DNA of 64,000 nucleotides from CBDFKK01 sp965248815 (lineage in GTDB: Bacteria > Pseudomonadota > Alphaproteobacteria > SMXP01). How positions within the stretch are numbered: the stretch's first letter is position 1; every line of letters begins with the position of its first letter. Positions 18,339 through 27,573 of the stretch are shown here, piece by piece. The DNA lies in the NCBI GenBank assembly GCA_965248815.1, contig CBDFKK010000008.1:558001-622000 (forward strand), in the 5' to 3' direction. Below the pieces are notes generated by a model. The model did no database searches. It was not told the origin of the DNA and worked only from the letters and a program-made list of their open reading frames with translations. A program made the position numbers and the translations under genes.

Positions 18339-18977
18339 ACCAGCCGAACGTGCCATCATTTGTTTTAAGCCTTCGTCCATCTCGGCGTGAACTTCGGATG
18401 CGGGCGAGAGCGTGATGATCTCGTCGTAGTAGCGTTTGACTTTGGGGAATTCCTTGAACGGGTCGGTGCGGCCGAACGCCGGCACCATTTTTTGCACTAG
18501 AAACAAAAACGGCATGAGCGTGCAATCGGCGAGCGTCAGCTTGTCGCCCACGGCATACGTGCCGCCGCTGAGATATCGGTCCAAGTGGCCGAGCCCCTTG
18601 TCCAAATCAGCCAAACCCTTATCAACAGCCTCTTGATCCCGGTCTTTGGGATTCATGTTGCGAAACAAAGGGGTGAACGCCGTGATGATGTAGAGATCGC
18701 CAATGCGCGACAGCAAATTCATGCGCGCCCGGGCAAGCGGCGTATCAGGACGCAAGCTCGGTTCGGGATGGATTTCTTCCAAGTAATCGCAAATCACCTG
18801 AGATTCGGGCAGAGTCTCTCCGTCTATATCCATTGCCGGAATTTTGCCGATGGGATTGAAGTCCGTGAACTTGTCGAACGTCGTTGCGTCGGCAATTTCT
18901 GCATCTAAGTTCTTGGCTTTGATTTGCATGCGCACGCGAGCGCAATAAGGCGATAGGCCGGCGTCATATAATTTCAT
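18336..18977 (-). CDS. Glutathione S-transferase family protein
   Basis: 213 residues from ATG 18977 with GGGAGA upstream; the frame extends further but unsupported. Thioredoxin-like N-domain starting MKLYDAGLSPYCARVRMQIK with the usual Ser/Cys pair, the cis-Pro segment GKIPAMDIDGETLPESQVI near residue 48, and the all-helical C-domain (YAVGDKLTLADCTLMPFLF near 150). Cytosolic; substrate unknown. It is 55 bases after the ACAD gene on the same strand and may share its transcript. Confidence 0.88.
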   Translation of the reverse strand: MKLYDAGLSPYCARVRMQIKAKNLDAEIADATTFDKFTDFNPIGKIPAMDIDGETLPESQVICDYLEEIHPEPSLRPDTPLARARMNLLSRIGDLYIITAFTPLFRNMNPKDRDQEAVDKGLADLDKGLGHLDRYLSGGTYAVGDKLTLADCTLMPFLFLVQKMVPAFGRTDPFKEFPKVKRYYDEIITLSPASEVHAEMDEGLKQMMARSAG

Positions 18978-19032
18978 GAGTTGGTCTCCCTTGAGTGTGG
19001 TCCCACTTTGCGGTGATAGTGTTGTGGTGGTT

Positions 19033-20241
19033 TCAGCTTGCCGTTTTGTACTTGCGCAATTCGAGACGCGCAATAGTCCTGTTGTGAACTTCATCTGGCC
19101 CGTCAAGAATGCGCAGCGTACGGGCAGAGGCGTAGGCGTAGGCCAGACCGAAATCGGTCGTCACGCCGGCCGCGCCGTGGGCTTGAATGGCGTCATCAAC
19201 CACTTTTAGCGCGGCCCGGGGCGCCGCGACTTTGATCATGGCGATTTCAGCACGCGCGGCTTTGGGCCCGACTTTATCCATCATATCGGCCGCTTTTAGG
19301 CACAAAAGCCGAGCCATATCGATTCCGACGCGGGCGTCAGCCACCCGTTGTTCCCAAACAGACTGTTCGGCGATAGGCTTGCCGAATGCTTCTCGTGTGA
19401 GCAAGCGTCTGCACATGGATTCGAGCGCACGCTCGGCCAGACCGATGACCCGCATACAATGATGAATGCGGCCGGGACCCAACCGGCCCTGAGCGATTTC
19501 AAAGCCGCGGCCCTCGCCCAAAATGATATTGGACTTCGGCACTCTTGCGTTTTCAAAAACTACTTCACCGTGGCCGTGTGGCGCATCGTCATAACCGAAC
19601 ACTGGCAGCATGCGTTCTACCGTGATCCCCGGCGTATCTCTTGGCACCAGAATTTGCGATTGCTGCGCATGACGCTCGGCGTTGGGGTCCGTGCGACCCA
19701 TAACGATCAAAATTTTGCAGCGTGGATCACCGATGCCCGATATCCACCATTTGCGACCGTTGATGACATAATCGTCGCCATCTTCTTCAATTCGTGTACG
19801 GATGTTCGTCGCGTCCGACGAAGCGACTTCAGGCTCGGTCATAACGAAGGCCGAGCGAATTTCGCCATCCAGCAAGGGTTTTAGCCATTTTTCTTTTTGT
19901 TCGTCATTACCGTAGCGGTCGAGCACTTCCATATTGCCCGTATCGGGTGCCGCGCAATTGAAGGCTTCGGACGCCCACGGCACCCGGCCCATGATCTCCG
20001 CAAGCGGTGCGTAGGCCAAATTGGTAAGGCCCGCACCCTTGTCGCTTTCTGGCAGAAACAAATTCCACAGGCCTGCCTGCCTTGCCTTTTGTTTGAGATC
20101 TTCCATCAGCGCCGGAATCTGCCAGCGGTCTTGTTCCAATGCGTCTTCGAACGCCTGTTCGCTGGGATAAACATGGGCGTCCATGAAGGCCTTGAGACGC
20201 GCGATCCATCCTGTGACTTGAGGGCTGTGATTAAAGTCCAT
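19033..20241 (-). CDS. Acyl-CoA dehydrogenase, ACAD10/11-like
   Basis: 402 residues from ATG 20241 (MDFNHSPQ). FAD-dependent flavoprotein with the ACAD N-, middle and C-domains. Closest recalled relatives are the ACAD10/11 type: FNCAAPDTGNMEVL near residue 96, FVMTEPEVASSDATNIRTR near 128, INGRKWWISGIGDPRCKI near 160, IHHCMRVIGLAERALE near 265. In that family the protein acts after phosphorylation of 4-hydroxyacyl-CoA by a linked kinase, and the kinase gene is the convergent neighbour at 17.2 kb. Gene order on this strand is tadA, this gene, GST, with short gaps. Confidence 0.9.
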   Translation of the reverse strand: MDFNHSPQVTGWIARLKAFMDAHVYPSEQAFEDALEQDRWQIPALMEDLKQKARQAGLWNLFLPESDKGAGLTNLAYAPLAEIMGRVPWASEAFNCAAPDTGNMEVLDRYGNDEQKEKWLKPLLDGEIRSAFVMTEPEVASSDATNIRTRIEEDGDDYVINGRKWWISGIGDPRCKILIVMGRTDPNAERHAQQSQILVPRDTPGITVERMLPVFGYDDAPHGHGEVVFENARVPKSNIILGEGRGFEIAQGRLGPGRIHHCMRVIGLAERALESMCRRLLTREAFGKPIAEQSVWEQRVADARVGIDMARLLCLKAADMMDKVGPKAARAEIAMIKVAAPRAALKVVDDAIQAHGAAGVTTDFGLAYAYASARTLRILDGPDEVHNRTIARLELRKYKTAS

Positions 20242-20271
20242 AGCGATCTCCGTGGGGCTGCGTTTCACCAC

Positions 20272-20733
20272 TCATGCGCGGCGCGCGGCAAAAAATTCCT
20301 TGAGCAGTTGTCCAGCGGGTTCGGCTAAGATACCGCCGATGACATCAGGCCGGTGATGGCAGGTGGCTTGCTCGAAAAACCGGGGGCCGTGAATCACGGC
20401 GCCGCCCTTGTCATCCTCGGCACCAAAAATGACCTGCTCGATGCGGGCAAACGAAATCGCTGCCGCGCACATAGCGCAGGGCTCCAGTGTCACGTAAAGG
20501 TGACAGTGCTCGAGGCGGTAGTTCTCCGACAACAGGCAAGCGTGTCTGAGGGCTAAGACTTCCGCGTGAGCGGTCGGATCGTGATCGCCAATGGAAGCAT
20601 TGCCGGCCTCGGCCAAGACCTCGCCGGTGTCTGCCTGTACGACGAGCGCGCCCACAGGTACTTCGCCCCTATCAGCCGCTGCGCGCGCTTGATCGAGAGC
20701 GCGATTCATGAAGGTTTCTTCTGGGGTGGCCAT
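20272..20733 (-). CDS. tadA: tRNA adenosine(34) deaminase
   Basis: 153 residues. TadA converts A34 to inosine in tRNA-Arg(ACG). Zinc site: HAEVLALRHAC near residue 53 (His and catalytic Glu) and PCAMCAAAI near 86 (two Cys). Length and motifs normal for the essential bacterial enzyme. Divergent from rluB across 68 bases; upstream of the ACAD gene by 30 bases. Confidence 0.95.
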   Translation of the reverse strand: MATPEETFMNRALDQARAAADRGEVPVGALVVQADTGEVLAEAGNASIGDHDPTAHAEVLALRHACLLSENYRLEHCHLYVTLEPCAMCAAAISFARIEQVIFGAEDDKGGAVIHGPRFFEQATCHHRPDVIGGILAEPAGQLLKEFFAARRA

Positions 20734-20801
20734 GGCCGGGCACCTTGAAAGGGTGCCGAAAGCCTGTCAAGCGCGCCGCGGTCCTGATACACACGAGGGC
20801 C

Positions 20802-21632
20802 ATGGCCCAGGTCACCTCTCAGAATCCAGGCGAACGCATCGCCAAAGTCTTGGCGCGGGCGGGCGTGTGCTCGCGGCGCGAGGCAGAGCGCTGGATCGAG
20901 GCGGGCCGTATTTCCGTCGATGGGACGACGCTGACCAGCCCCGCGATCAACATCACGCCCGAAGCCCAAGTCTGCGTTGACGGCCAACTCATCCCCGCCA
21001 CCGAGCGGGCGCGCCTGTGGCGCTATCACAAGCCGCCGGGTCTTTTGACGACCCATAGCGATCCGCAAGGGCGCAAAACTGTATTCGCCAATCTGCCGGA
21101 CGAGCTGCCCCGTGTCGTCTCCATCGGCCGGCTCGACGTCAATTCCGAAGGCCTGTTACTGCTCACCAATGACGGCGGGCTGGCGCGCAAACTAGAGCTG
21201 CCCTCCACTGGCTGGGTCCGGCGCTACCGCGTGCGTGCCTTCGGGTCAATCACTCAGGACGACCTCGGCAAGTTGGCCAAAGGCATCACCGTCGATGGCA
21301 CAAGATTCGGCGCCATCGAGGCCAAGATCGAGCGCAAGGGACGAAGCAATGTCTGGATTGGAGTGAGCCTTCGCGAAGGCAAGAACCGCGAAGTGCGCCG
21401 GGCATTGGAGGCGACCGGGCTCAAAGTCAACCGGCTCATACGCGTCTCATACGGCCCGTTCCATCTGGGCAAGCTCGGTGCCGGCAAAGTTGAAGAAGTC
21501 ACTCAAAAAGTTATGAGCGAGCAATTCACTTCCGCAACGAAGCCGAAACACAAACCCACTGGCGCCGCAACAAAGAGCGCCGACAAAGGCAAACCAAGGA
21601 GGTCTGGTGCGGATCGTCGGCGGCGCCCTTAA
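20802..21632 (+). CDS. rluB: Pseudouridine synthase, RluB/RsuA family
   Basis: 276 residues from ATG 20802. N-terminal S4 RNA-binding domain (ERIAKVLARAGVCSRREAER), then the RsuA-type catalytic domain with the Asp motif GRLDVNSEGLLLLTNDG near residue 107 and GKNREVRRALEATGLKVNRL near 190. Acts on 23S (or 16S) rRNA; RluB is more likely than RsuA from length and context with rsmD. Basic C-terminal tail (KPRRSGADRRRRP). It overlaps rsmD by 26 bases. Confidence 0.9.
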   Translation: MAQVTSQNPGERIAKVLARAGVCSRREAERWIEAGRISVDGTTLTSPAINITPEAQVCVDGQLIPATERARLWRYHKPPGLLTTHSDPQGRKTVFANLPDELPRVVSIGRLDVNSEGLLLLTNDGGLARKLELPSTGWVRRYRVRAFGSITQDDLGKLAKGITVDGTRFGAIEAKIERKGRSNVWIGVSLREGKNREVRRALEATGLKVNRLIRVSYGPFHLGKLGAGKVEEVTQKVMSEQFTSATKPKHKPTGAATKSADKGKPRRSGADRRRRP

Positions 21633-22173
21633 GGGCCGAAACATCATCGCGCCCAGCGGCAAAGACGTGCGGCCCACAACCGACCGCGTGCGCGAATCCA
21701 TTTTCAATGTGCTCACTCACGGCACCTTGATGTCTCGGGGCATCGACAACGCACGGGTGCTCGATCTATTCGCAGGCACCGGCGCGCTTGGACTTGAAGC
21801 GTTATCGCGCGGCGCGGCTTTTGCACTTTTTGTCGAAGACGCGACAAAGGCCCGCGGCGCGCTGCGCGGCAATATCGAAGCCTTGGCGCTCACGGGGCGC
21901 ACACGGGTCTTCCGCCGTGACGCCACCAAGCTCGGCGACCTGCCTGCCAATGCCGGGCTGCCCTACAGCCTCGTCTTTTTGGATCCGCCTTATGAAAAAG
22001 GCTTAGGCCCCAAGGCGCTCACCGCCGCGCGTGCAGGCGGCTGGCTCGCGGCTAAGGCCACAATTGTCTTCGAGCTCAGCACTCGCGAAGACGATCCGCA
22101 GACAGAGGACTTTGAATTGATCGATGTGCGCGAATATGGCGACAGCAAGGTCGCCTACCTGCGCGGGCCTTAA
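21607..22173 (+). CDS. rsmD: 16S rRNA (guanine(966)-N2)-methyltransferase
   Basis: 188 residues from GTG 21607, with an AAGGAGG ribosome site located inside the end of rluB, so the two are coupled. SAM-binding motif LDLFAGTGALGLEALSRGA near residue 49 and catalytic LDPPYEKGLG near 123 are both present; the start MRIVGGALKGRNI is typical of RsmD. Confidence 0.95.
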   Translation: MRIVGGALKGRNIIAPSGKDVRPTTDRVRESIFNVLTHGTLMSRGIDNARVLDLFAGTGALGLEALSRGAAFALFVEDATKARGALRGNIEALALTGRTRVFRRDATKLGDLPANAGLPYSLVFLDPPYEKGLGPKALTAARAGGWLAAKATIVFELSTREDDPQTEDFELIDVREYGDSKVAYLRGP

Positions 22174-22186
22174 GTACCAACCACTA

Positions 22187-22386
22187 CGTCATTCCGGAAA
22201 CAACTTTCCTCCAAATCTTCGATTTAGCTAGGAAAGTTAGTTGTCAGGAATCCATCTGACTCTGCGATCCATTACCACAGCGACTGATTGACATGAACCT
22301 GTCGCAAGGCACATGGATTCCGGATCGTAGGTCTCGCAGTCCAAAACTCCAACGGGTTTTGGGCTCGCCTAACGTCCGGAATGACG
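22187..22386. repeat. 200-bp palindromic repeat with 12-bp terminal inverts
   Basis: The non-coding gap between rsmD and the DUF488 gene is filled by a unit bounded by CGTCATTCCGGA (22187-22198) and its perfect inverse TCCGGAATGACG (22375-22386). Inside are further inverted pairs: AACTTTCCT/AGGAAAGTT (22202-22210, 22230-22238) and GGAATCCAT/ATGGATTCC (22247-22255, 22313-22321). There is no coding frame. It looks like a MITE-like or large REP-type dispersed repeat. Confidence 0.65.
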
Positions 22387-22393
22387 CAGAATT

Positions 22394-22756
22394 TTAGTTG
22401 GCTTTCTCTATATAGGCTTTAAGCACCAAAGCGCCGTTGCGCTCCTCGTCACGGGCGGCGTAAACGAAGGTGGCGGGCCCGGCGGCGCACAGCTCTTTGA
22501 GCTCCTGAAAAACTTCCGCGTTTTGGTCGAGCTCTTTGCGGTAGCGTTTTTGAAACTCCGGCCATTTTTTCGGATCATGGCTGTACCATTTACGCAAGCC
22601 GGGACTCGGTGCGATGTCTTTCTGCCAATGATCGACGGCCGCCTTGTCTTTACTTAAGCCCCGCGGCCACAGGCGCTCGACAAGAATGCGCGTGCCGTCA
22701 GACTTTGTAGGCGCTTCATAGACGCGCTTCAGTTTGATTAGTTGACGCTTTGCCAT
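22394..22756 (-). CDS. DUF488 family protein
   Basis: 120 residues. The opening IKLKRVYEAPTKSDGTRILV and the WPRGLSKDKAAVDHWQKDIAPS block are the signature of the short DUF488 (YeaO-like) family; RKWYSHDPKKWPEFQKRYRK follows. Cytosolic, function unknown. It follows mutL on the same strand after a short gap. Confidence 0.88.
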   Translation of the reverse strand: MAKRQLIKLKRVYEAPTKSDGTRILVERLWPRGLSKDKAAVDHWQKDIAPSPGLRKWYSHDPKKWPEFQKRYRKELDQNAEVFQELKELCAAGPATFVYAARDEERNGALVLKAYIEKAN

Positions 22757-22768
22757 CGTTCAGCGAAC

Positions 22769-24619
22769 TCACCGTCGGCCGAACAATTTTTCGATGTCGG
22801 CGAGTTTGAGTTCGACGTAAGTCGGGCGGCCGTGATTGCATTGCCCGGCATGGGGGGTCACTTCCATTTCGCGCAAGAGCGCGTTCATTTCTTCAGCGTT
22901 GAGGCGCCGGCCCGCGCGTACCGAGCCGTGGCACGCCATGGTGCTGCAGACCCCTTCCAAGCGTTCTTTGAGGCTGAGTGCTTCGTCGAATTCGGTAAGA
23001 TCGTCGGCCAAGTCGCGCACTAGGCCTTGGACATTGATCTCGCCAAGAAGCGCCGGCACTTCACGCACGGCGACAGCGCCGGCCCCGAACGGTTCCATAA
23101 CAAGGCCGAGCTCTTCGAATTCTTTGAAGCGGGGCGTCAACCGGGCAACAGAGGCCTCGTCCAATTCGACCACTTCAGGAATTAATTGAATCTGCCGCGC
23201 CACGCCAGATTTCGAGAGTGCCAGTTTCATGCGCTCATAGACGAGTCGCTCATGGGCTGCGTGTTGATCGACAATGACAATGCCGTCGGCGGTTTGCGCC
23301 ACGATATAGGTCTCGTGCACTTGGCCGCGAGCAACCCCCAGAGGATAGTCCGAGGACGGAACATCTGCTTGATACTCCTCAGATACAGATTGAATACGTC
23401 CACTCAAGGCATCCGTTCCGGGAAGGTTCGCTGCTCCCTCCGACGGTGCATAGAACGCAGCCGCAGCTTCGGAAAACCCTTGCGGGCTTCCATGGCCGCT
23501 GCGATAGGGCTGACCGGGCGCGCTTTGAGGGCGCATGGCGCCGAGGGCCGCGCCTGCAACCGTCGTCGAAGCGCGATGACCAGCGTCTGCAAGGGCATGG
23601 CGCAGCGCGCCAATAATGAGACCACGCACGAGCCCTCCATCCCGGAAGCGCACTTCAGCTTTGGTGGGGTGCACGTTGACATCGACGGACAGGGGATCGA
23701 CTTCTAGAAAGAGCGCAACAACCGGATGACGATCGCGCGCGAGAAAATCTTGATAGGCGGCGCGCACGGTGCCCAAAAGCAACTTGTCTCGCACGGGTCG
23801 TCCGTTCACAAACAGAAATTGCTGGGCCGACGTACCTCGGTGATAAGTCGGAAGCGCGGCATAGCCCGTGAGCCGATGCCCGTCACGCGCAGCGTCAAGG
23901 ACAAGCGCGTTGTCACCGAACTCGCGCCCCATGATGGCGGCAAGGCGTTTGAGCCGTGCATCGAACAGATCGCCCGCTTGGGCTTCAAGGGCCAGCACTT
24001 TGCGCGCGCCCGCAGTGAGCGAAAACGCGATGTCGGGACGCACCATGGCAAGGCGTTTGACATGGTCGGCAATAGCGTTGGTCTCGGCCCGCTCGCTTTT
24101 CATGAATTTGAGGCGGGCGGGGGTCGCGAAAAACAAGTCGCGCACTTCTACCCTCGTGCCATGGCCATCCGTCCCGCCGAACGAGGCCGGTGCCGCCCCG
24201 CCTCGGTCGCCGCCCGCAACGCCAACTTCCCACGCGCCGTCGCTACCGGCGACGCGGCTGGTCATGGTCAGGCGGCTGACCGCGCCGACCGAGGGCAGTG
24301 CCTCACCGCGAAATCCGAGGGAAGCGATGCAAAGCAGGTCATAGTCGCCGGCGTCGTCCGGCTCGAGTTTGGAGGTGGCATGGCGTTCAAGTGCCAGCTC
24401 GAGCATGTCCGGCGTCATGCCGGTGCCGTCATCGGTTACCGAAATGAGTTTCAGCCCACCGTCGGTGACGTGAATATCGATGCGGCTGGCGCCCGCGTCG
24501 ATGGCATTTTCAACGAGCTCTTTGACCGCGCTTGCGGGTCGCTCAATGACCTCGCCGGCCGCAATCTGATTGATGGTCCCGACCGGCAAACGATGGATGA
24601 CCGGCGATGGCGTTGTCAT
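22769..24619 (-). CDS. mutL: DNA mismatch repair protein MutL
   Basis: 616 residues. N-terminal GHKL ATPase: ELVENAIDAGAS near residue 37, TDDGTGM near 62, GFRGEALPSVGAVS near 98. C-terminal domain carries DQHAAHERLVYE near 440, matching the DQHAxxExxxxE endonuclease metal motif, plus ACHGSVRAG and CNHGRPT near the end, so this MutL appears to be a nicking endonuclease, unlike the E. coli protein. The start overlaps the pgi stop (ATGA). Confidence 0.96.
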   Translation of the reverse strand: MTTPSPVIHRLPVGTINQIAAGEVIERPASAVKELVENAIDAGASRIDIHVTDGGLKLISVTDDGTGMTPDMLELALERHATSKLEPDDAGDYDLLCIASLGFRGEALPSVGAVSRLTMTSRVAGSDGAWEVGVAGGDRGGAAPASFGGTDGHGTRVEVRDLFFATPARLKFMKSERAETNAIADHVKRLAMVRPDIAFSLTAGARKVLALEAQAGDLFDARLKRLAAIMGREFGDNALVLDAARDGHRLTGYAALPTYHRGTSAQQFLFVNGRPVRDKLLLGTVRAAYQDFLARDRHPVVALFLEVDPLSVDVNVHPTKAEVRFRDGGLVRGLIIGALRHALADAGHRASTTVAGAALGAMRPQSAPGQPYRSGHGSPQGFSEAAAAFYAPSEGAANLPGTDALSGRIQSVSEEYQADVPSSDYPLGVARGQVHETYIVAQTADGIVIVDQHAAHERLVYERMKLALSKSGVARQIQLIPEVVELDEASVARLTPRFKEFEELGLVMEPFGAGAVAVREVPALLGEINVQGLVRDLADDLTEFDEALSLKERLEGVCSTMACHGSVRAGRRLNAEEMNALLREMEVTPHAGQCNHGRPTYVELKLADIEKLFGRR

Positions 24620-25936
24620 GTCATGTCACTCAAATATTGCCGCGCGAGGATTTTACCTTGCTCGACCGCCGGCTGATCGAACGCATTCACGCCCAACAAA
24701 TGCGCAGCGATGATCGTCTCCAGCATGAAATGCATGAACAAGGCGCCCATGGTCCGTTCATCGACGCTCTTAACGCGCATGATGCGGGTTGGACGGTTGT
24801 TCCCGATGAGGGTTTCAGCGGTGGCCCGTTGCTCGGCGTCTGCGAGATCTCCAATCGTGCGACCCGCAAGGTAGGCAAGATCAGGGTCTTTCGCCAATTC
24901 CGGATCAATCTTCAGCGGCCCGCCAGCTGCTTCTGTCATAATCAGTGTAAAGAGTTTATCCCGCGGTCCGTCGAGATAGAGCTGCACTTGACTATGTTGA
25001 TCGACGGGACCCAGCGCGCGAATGGGCGTCGTGCCTTTGCCGCCCTTGCCGAGACTTTCCGCCCAAAGCTGGCGATACCAAGAACCGAACAAATCAAGCC
25101 GATCGGCATAAGGCATGAGAACGGTGGTGGTCAGGCCTTTCTCTTCAGCTAGCGCGATCGACAACGCGGCGCCGACGGCTGGCGCGGCGTCGGCCGGCGC
25201 CGCGCGCTCCAAGATAGGGCGGATGACGTCGCCGGCGCCCGCGCGCACCGCTTGGACATCGAGCCCCATGAGCATAGCGGGCAGTAAGCCTACGTTCGAC
25301 AATACAGAAAAGCGCCCCGCCGATTTTAGGATCGTGATCCAGAATGCGAAAGGCGCGGGCCTCGGCTAAGCGGCGCAAGGGATTGTCTTTGGGTTCAGTG
25401 ACCACGGCGAAATGATCTTTAGTATCGATTCCTGCCGCGTCATAAGCGCCGAGCGCTGCTAATAGCTGGCTCAGCGTTTCCGCGGTGCCGCCGGACTTTG
25501 AAATCACCAGAAACTTCGTTTTGCCTAAATCCAGGGCTTCGAAAGCAGTCGCCAAGCTCACGCCGTCCAGATTGTCGAAGAAATGAAACCGGGGAGCGCC
25601 AGGGTGCGGCAGGTAACCCGGCGTGCGCCAGCCCGTAAGCTGAGCCAAGGTTTGGGCACCTAAGCTCGAGCCGCCAACGCCGAAAAACACGATGTCGTCG
25701 CTGCGCTCTAAAAGATGATCTCGAACCGGATTGCAATCGTTCAAATCGTCAAGCACCTGCCACAGGCTAAGCACGGGCAAAGTTCCGTCTTCTTCAGCGC
25801 GGCAAATGTTTTCGAGCGACGCACCGGTCCGCTCAAGCATCGCGTCGAGCGTAGCAGGTGCGAGCCCTGCATCGCCGATACGGTTTGCCAGGCAGCCGTC
25901 AATATCGTAGCTATAGGTGCGTTTATCGGTGCTCAC
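24616..25936 (-). pseudogene. pgi: Glucose-6-phosphate isomerase, split by a frameshift
   Basis: Two overlapping frames encode one protein. The front (from 25936) has the SIS domain with FFGVGGSSLGAQTLAQLTG and VISKSGGTAETLSQL; it runs to ILDHDPKIGG and then turns to nonsense. The back resumes at SNVGLLPAMLMGLD and continues with LMPYADRLDLFGSWYRQLW. One extra base in the G run at 25315-25318 (CCCC on the plus strand; three would restore GGRFSVLSNVGLL) explains the break. Restored length is about 440 residues. Because all other positions are conserved and pgi is a central glycolytic gene, sequencing error is as likely as real loss. Confidence 0.85.
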
Positions 25937-26025
25937 AGTCGGCCATATGAATTACGCCGCGCCGAACGTGCGGACGCTGAAGGATCGACCATAGCAATGG
26001 CCGCCGCAGCAAGCCAGGATTGCGA

Positions 26026-27573
26026 TCAGTTTTCCACAGTCTGTTCGATACCGGCCGGCTTGCCGACCAAAACGACTGTCATCGCGTTCGGATCCAGCAA
26101 TCTTTGCGCGACGCGCGCAATGTCTTCGCTGGTCACCGCTTCGATCCTCGCGTTACGCGTGTTGATATAGTCAATGCCGCGCCCGGTCAGTTGATAGCCG
26201 ACAAGCTGATTTGCAATTTTCGAATTGGAATCAAACCGCAGCAGGAACGATCCCGTCAGATAAGTCTTGGCGTTAAGAAGTTCTTCTCCCGTCACCCCTT
26301 CATCGCGCATGCGGGCGAGTTCCGATTTGATGATCTCCAAGGACTCGCCAATGCGATCGTTGTCGGTGGCAACGGTCCCGGCAAAGATGCCTGCATAGTC
26401 ATAAGGCCGGAAGAACGTCCCCACGCCATAAGCAAGCCCGCGCTTTTCACGCACTTCTTCCATGAGGCGCGAGGCGAAACTACCGCCGCCTAAAATGTAG
26501 TTCATGATAAAGGCGGGAAAAAAATCCGGATCCTCAATCAAAATGCCCGGTGACGCAAAAAAAGCAATGGTTTGTGGCTGATCGCGTTCAACGACGATGG
26601 TCTCGCCTGTCGTGACGACGTCAAAAGGCTCAATCTCACCAGGGGCTGCTTCTTCGATCAACCCTTCGAACGTTTGATCGAGTAGCGGACCCAATGTCTC
26701 CGCATCTATATCACCAACCACGGCAACTTTGAGATTGCTCTTGCCGAGCATGGATTTCGTATAGGCCCGCAAATCGAGATCGGTAATAGCGGCGAGAGTT
26801 TCCGGCGTTCCCTTTACGGGGCGCGCGTAAGGGTGTTCGCCAAAAATAGTATCATACATTTTTCGCCGGGCGATGGTATTCGGATTTGTCATGTCTCTGT
26901 TCAAGCTGACAAGAAGTTGGGAGCGAATGCGCTGAACCGGCTCTTCGTCAAAGCGCGGCAGCGAGAGTGCCAGACGCAATAAATCAAACGCTTCATCGCG
27001 CGTCTCGGTGCGCGTGCGTACGCTGCCGTAAAATCCATCAACGTCCGTGCTGAAGCGCAATCGAACCGACAAATCTTCGAGCCGGGTTTGAAATGTCTGA
27101 CTGTCGAGCTCGCCGGCACCTTCATCAAGCAGGCCCGACAACATATTCGCGAGCCCTTCCTTGCCGGGAGGGTCAAGGCGCGCGCCACCGGCAAATCCGA
27201 TCTCAACGGCAATTACAGGAACGGACGGCTCGGCAACGAGCCAGGCTTCAATGCCCCCAGGACTGACGACCCGCTCTATTGTCGTGGAATTGCTGACGTC
27301 AATGCTTGCCAGGAAGTCGTCGACCACTTGAAGCGATTCGCCCTCCTCAATTGCCCCATCGCCAAGGTCGGCCGTTTGTTGCTTGGGACCATTGTCCATC
27401 ACAGATGCCTCATCTTCTCCCGCATCGGGGGCGGTTATTTCAGGTGCCATACCGGCCATAGACGCCTCGTCGGATGAATCGGTCACCGCGGCATCTTGCT
27501 GGCCATCATCACAGGCGGCTAATCCGACGGCTAATGCCGCCACCAGCCCGATCACTTCATAAAAGCGCTTCAT
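26026..27573 (-). CDS. M16-family peptidase-like lipoprotein, inactive partner
   Basis: 515 residues. Lipoprotein signal MKRFYEVIGLVAALAVGLAAC with lipobox Cys at 21, then an acidic linker and two M16 domains. The HxxEH zinc motif is absent: the matching place reads GGARLDPPGKEGLANML. The second half has the Gly-rich EVREKRGLAYGVGTFF motif of M16 partner subunits. It is translated from an ATGA overlap with the active M16 gene before it, the usual two-subunit arrangement; the complex would be periplasmic. Confidence 0.88.
   Translation of the reverse strand: MKRFYEVIGLVAALAVGLAACDDGQQDAAVTDSSDEASMAGMAPEITAPDAGEDEASVMDNGPKQQTADLGDGAIEEGESLQVVDDFLASIDVSNSTTIERVVSPGGIEAWLVAEPSVPVIAVEIGFAGGARLDPPGKEGLANMLSGLLDEGAGELDSQTFQTRLEDLSVRLRFSTDVDGFYGSVRTRTETRDEAFDLLRLALSLPRFDEEPVQRIRSQLLVSLNRDMTNPNTIARRKMYDTIFGEHPYARPVKGTPETLAAITDLDLRAYTKSMLGKSNLKVAVVGDIDAETLGPLLDQTFEGLIEEAAPGEIEPFDVVTTGETIVVERDQPQTIAFFASPGILIEDPDFFPAFIMNYILGGGSFASRLMEEVREKRGLAYGVGTFFRPYDYAGIFAGTVATDNDRIGESLEIIKSELARMRDEGVTGEELLNAKTYLTGSFLLRFDSNSKIANQLVGYQLTGRGIDYINTRNARIEAVTSEDIARVAQRLLDPNAMTVVLVGKPAGIEQTVEN

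Noticed and set aside
23726..24676. 316-codon plus-strand frame opposite mutL
   Set aside because: Antisense of a clearly conserved mutL; no motif or start signal of its own.
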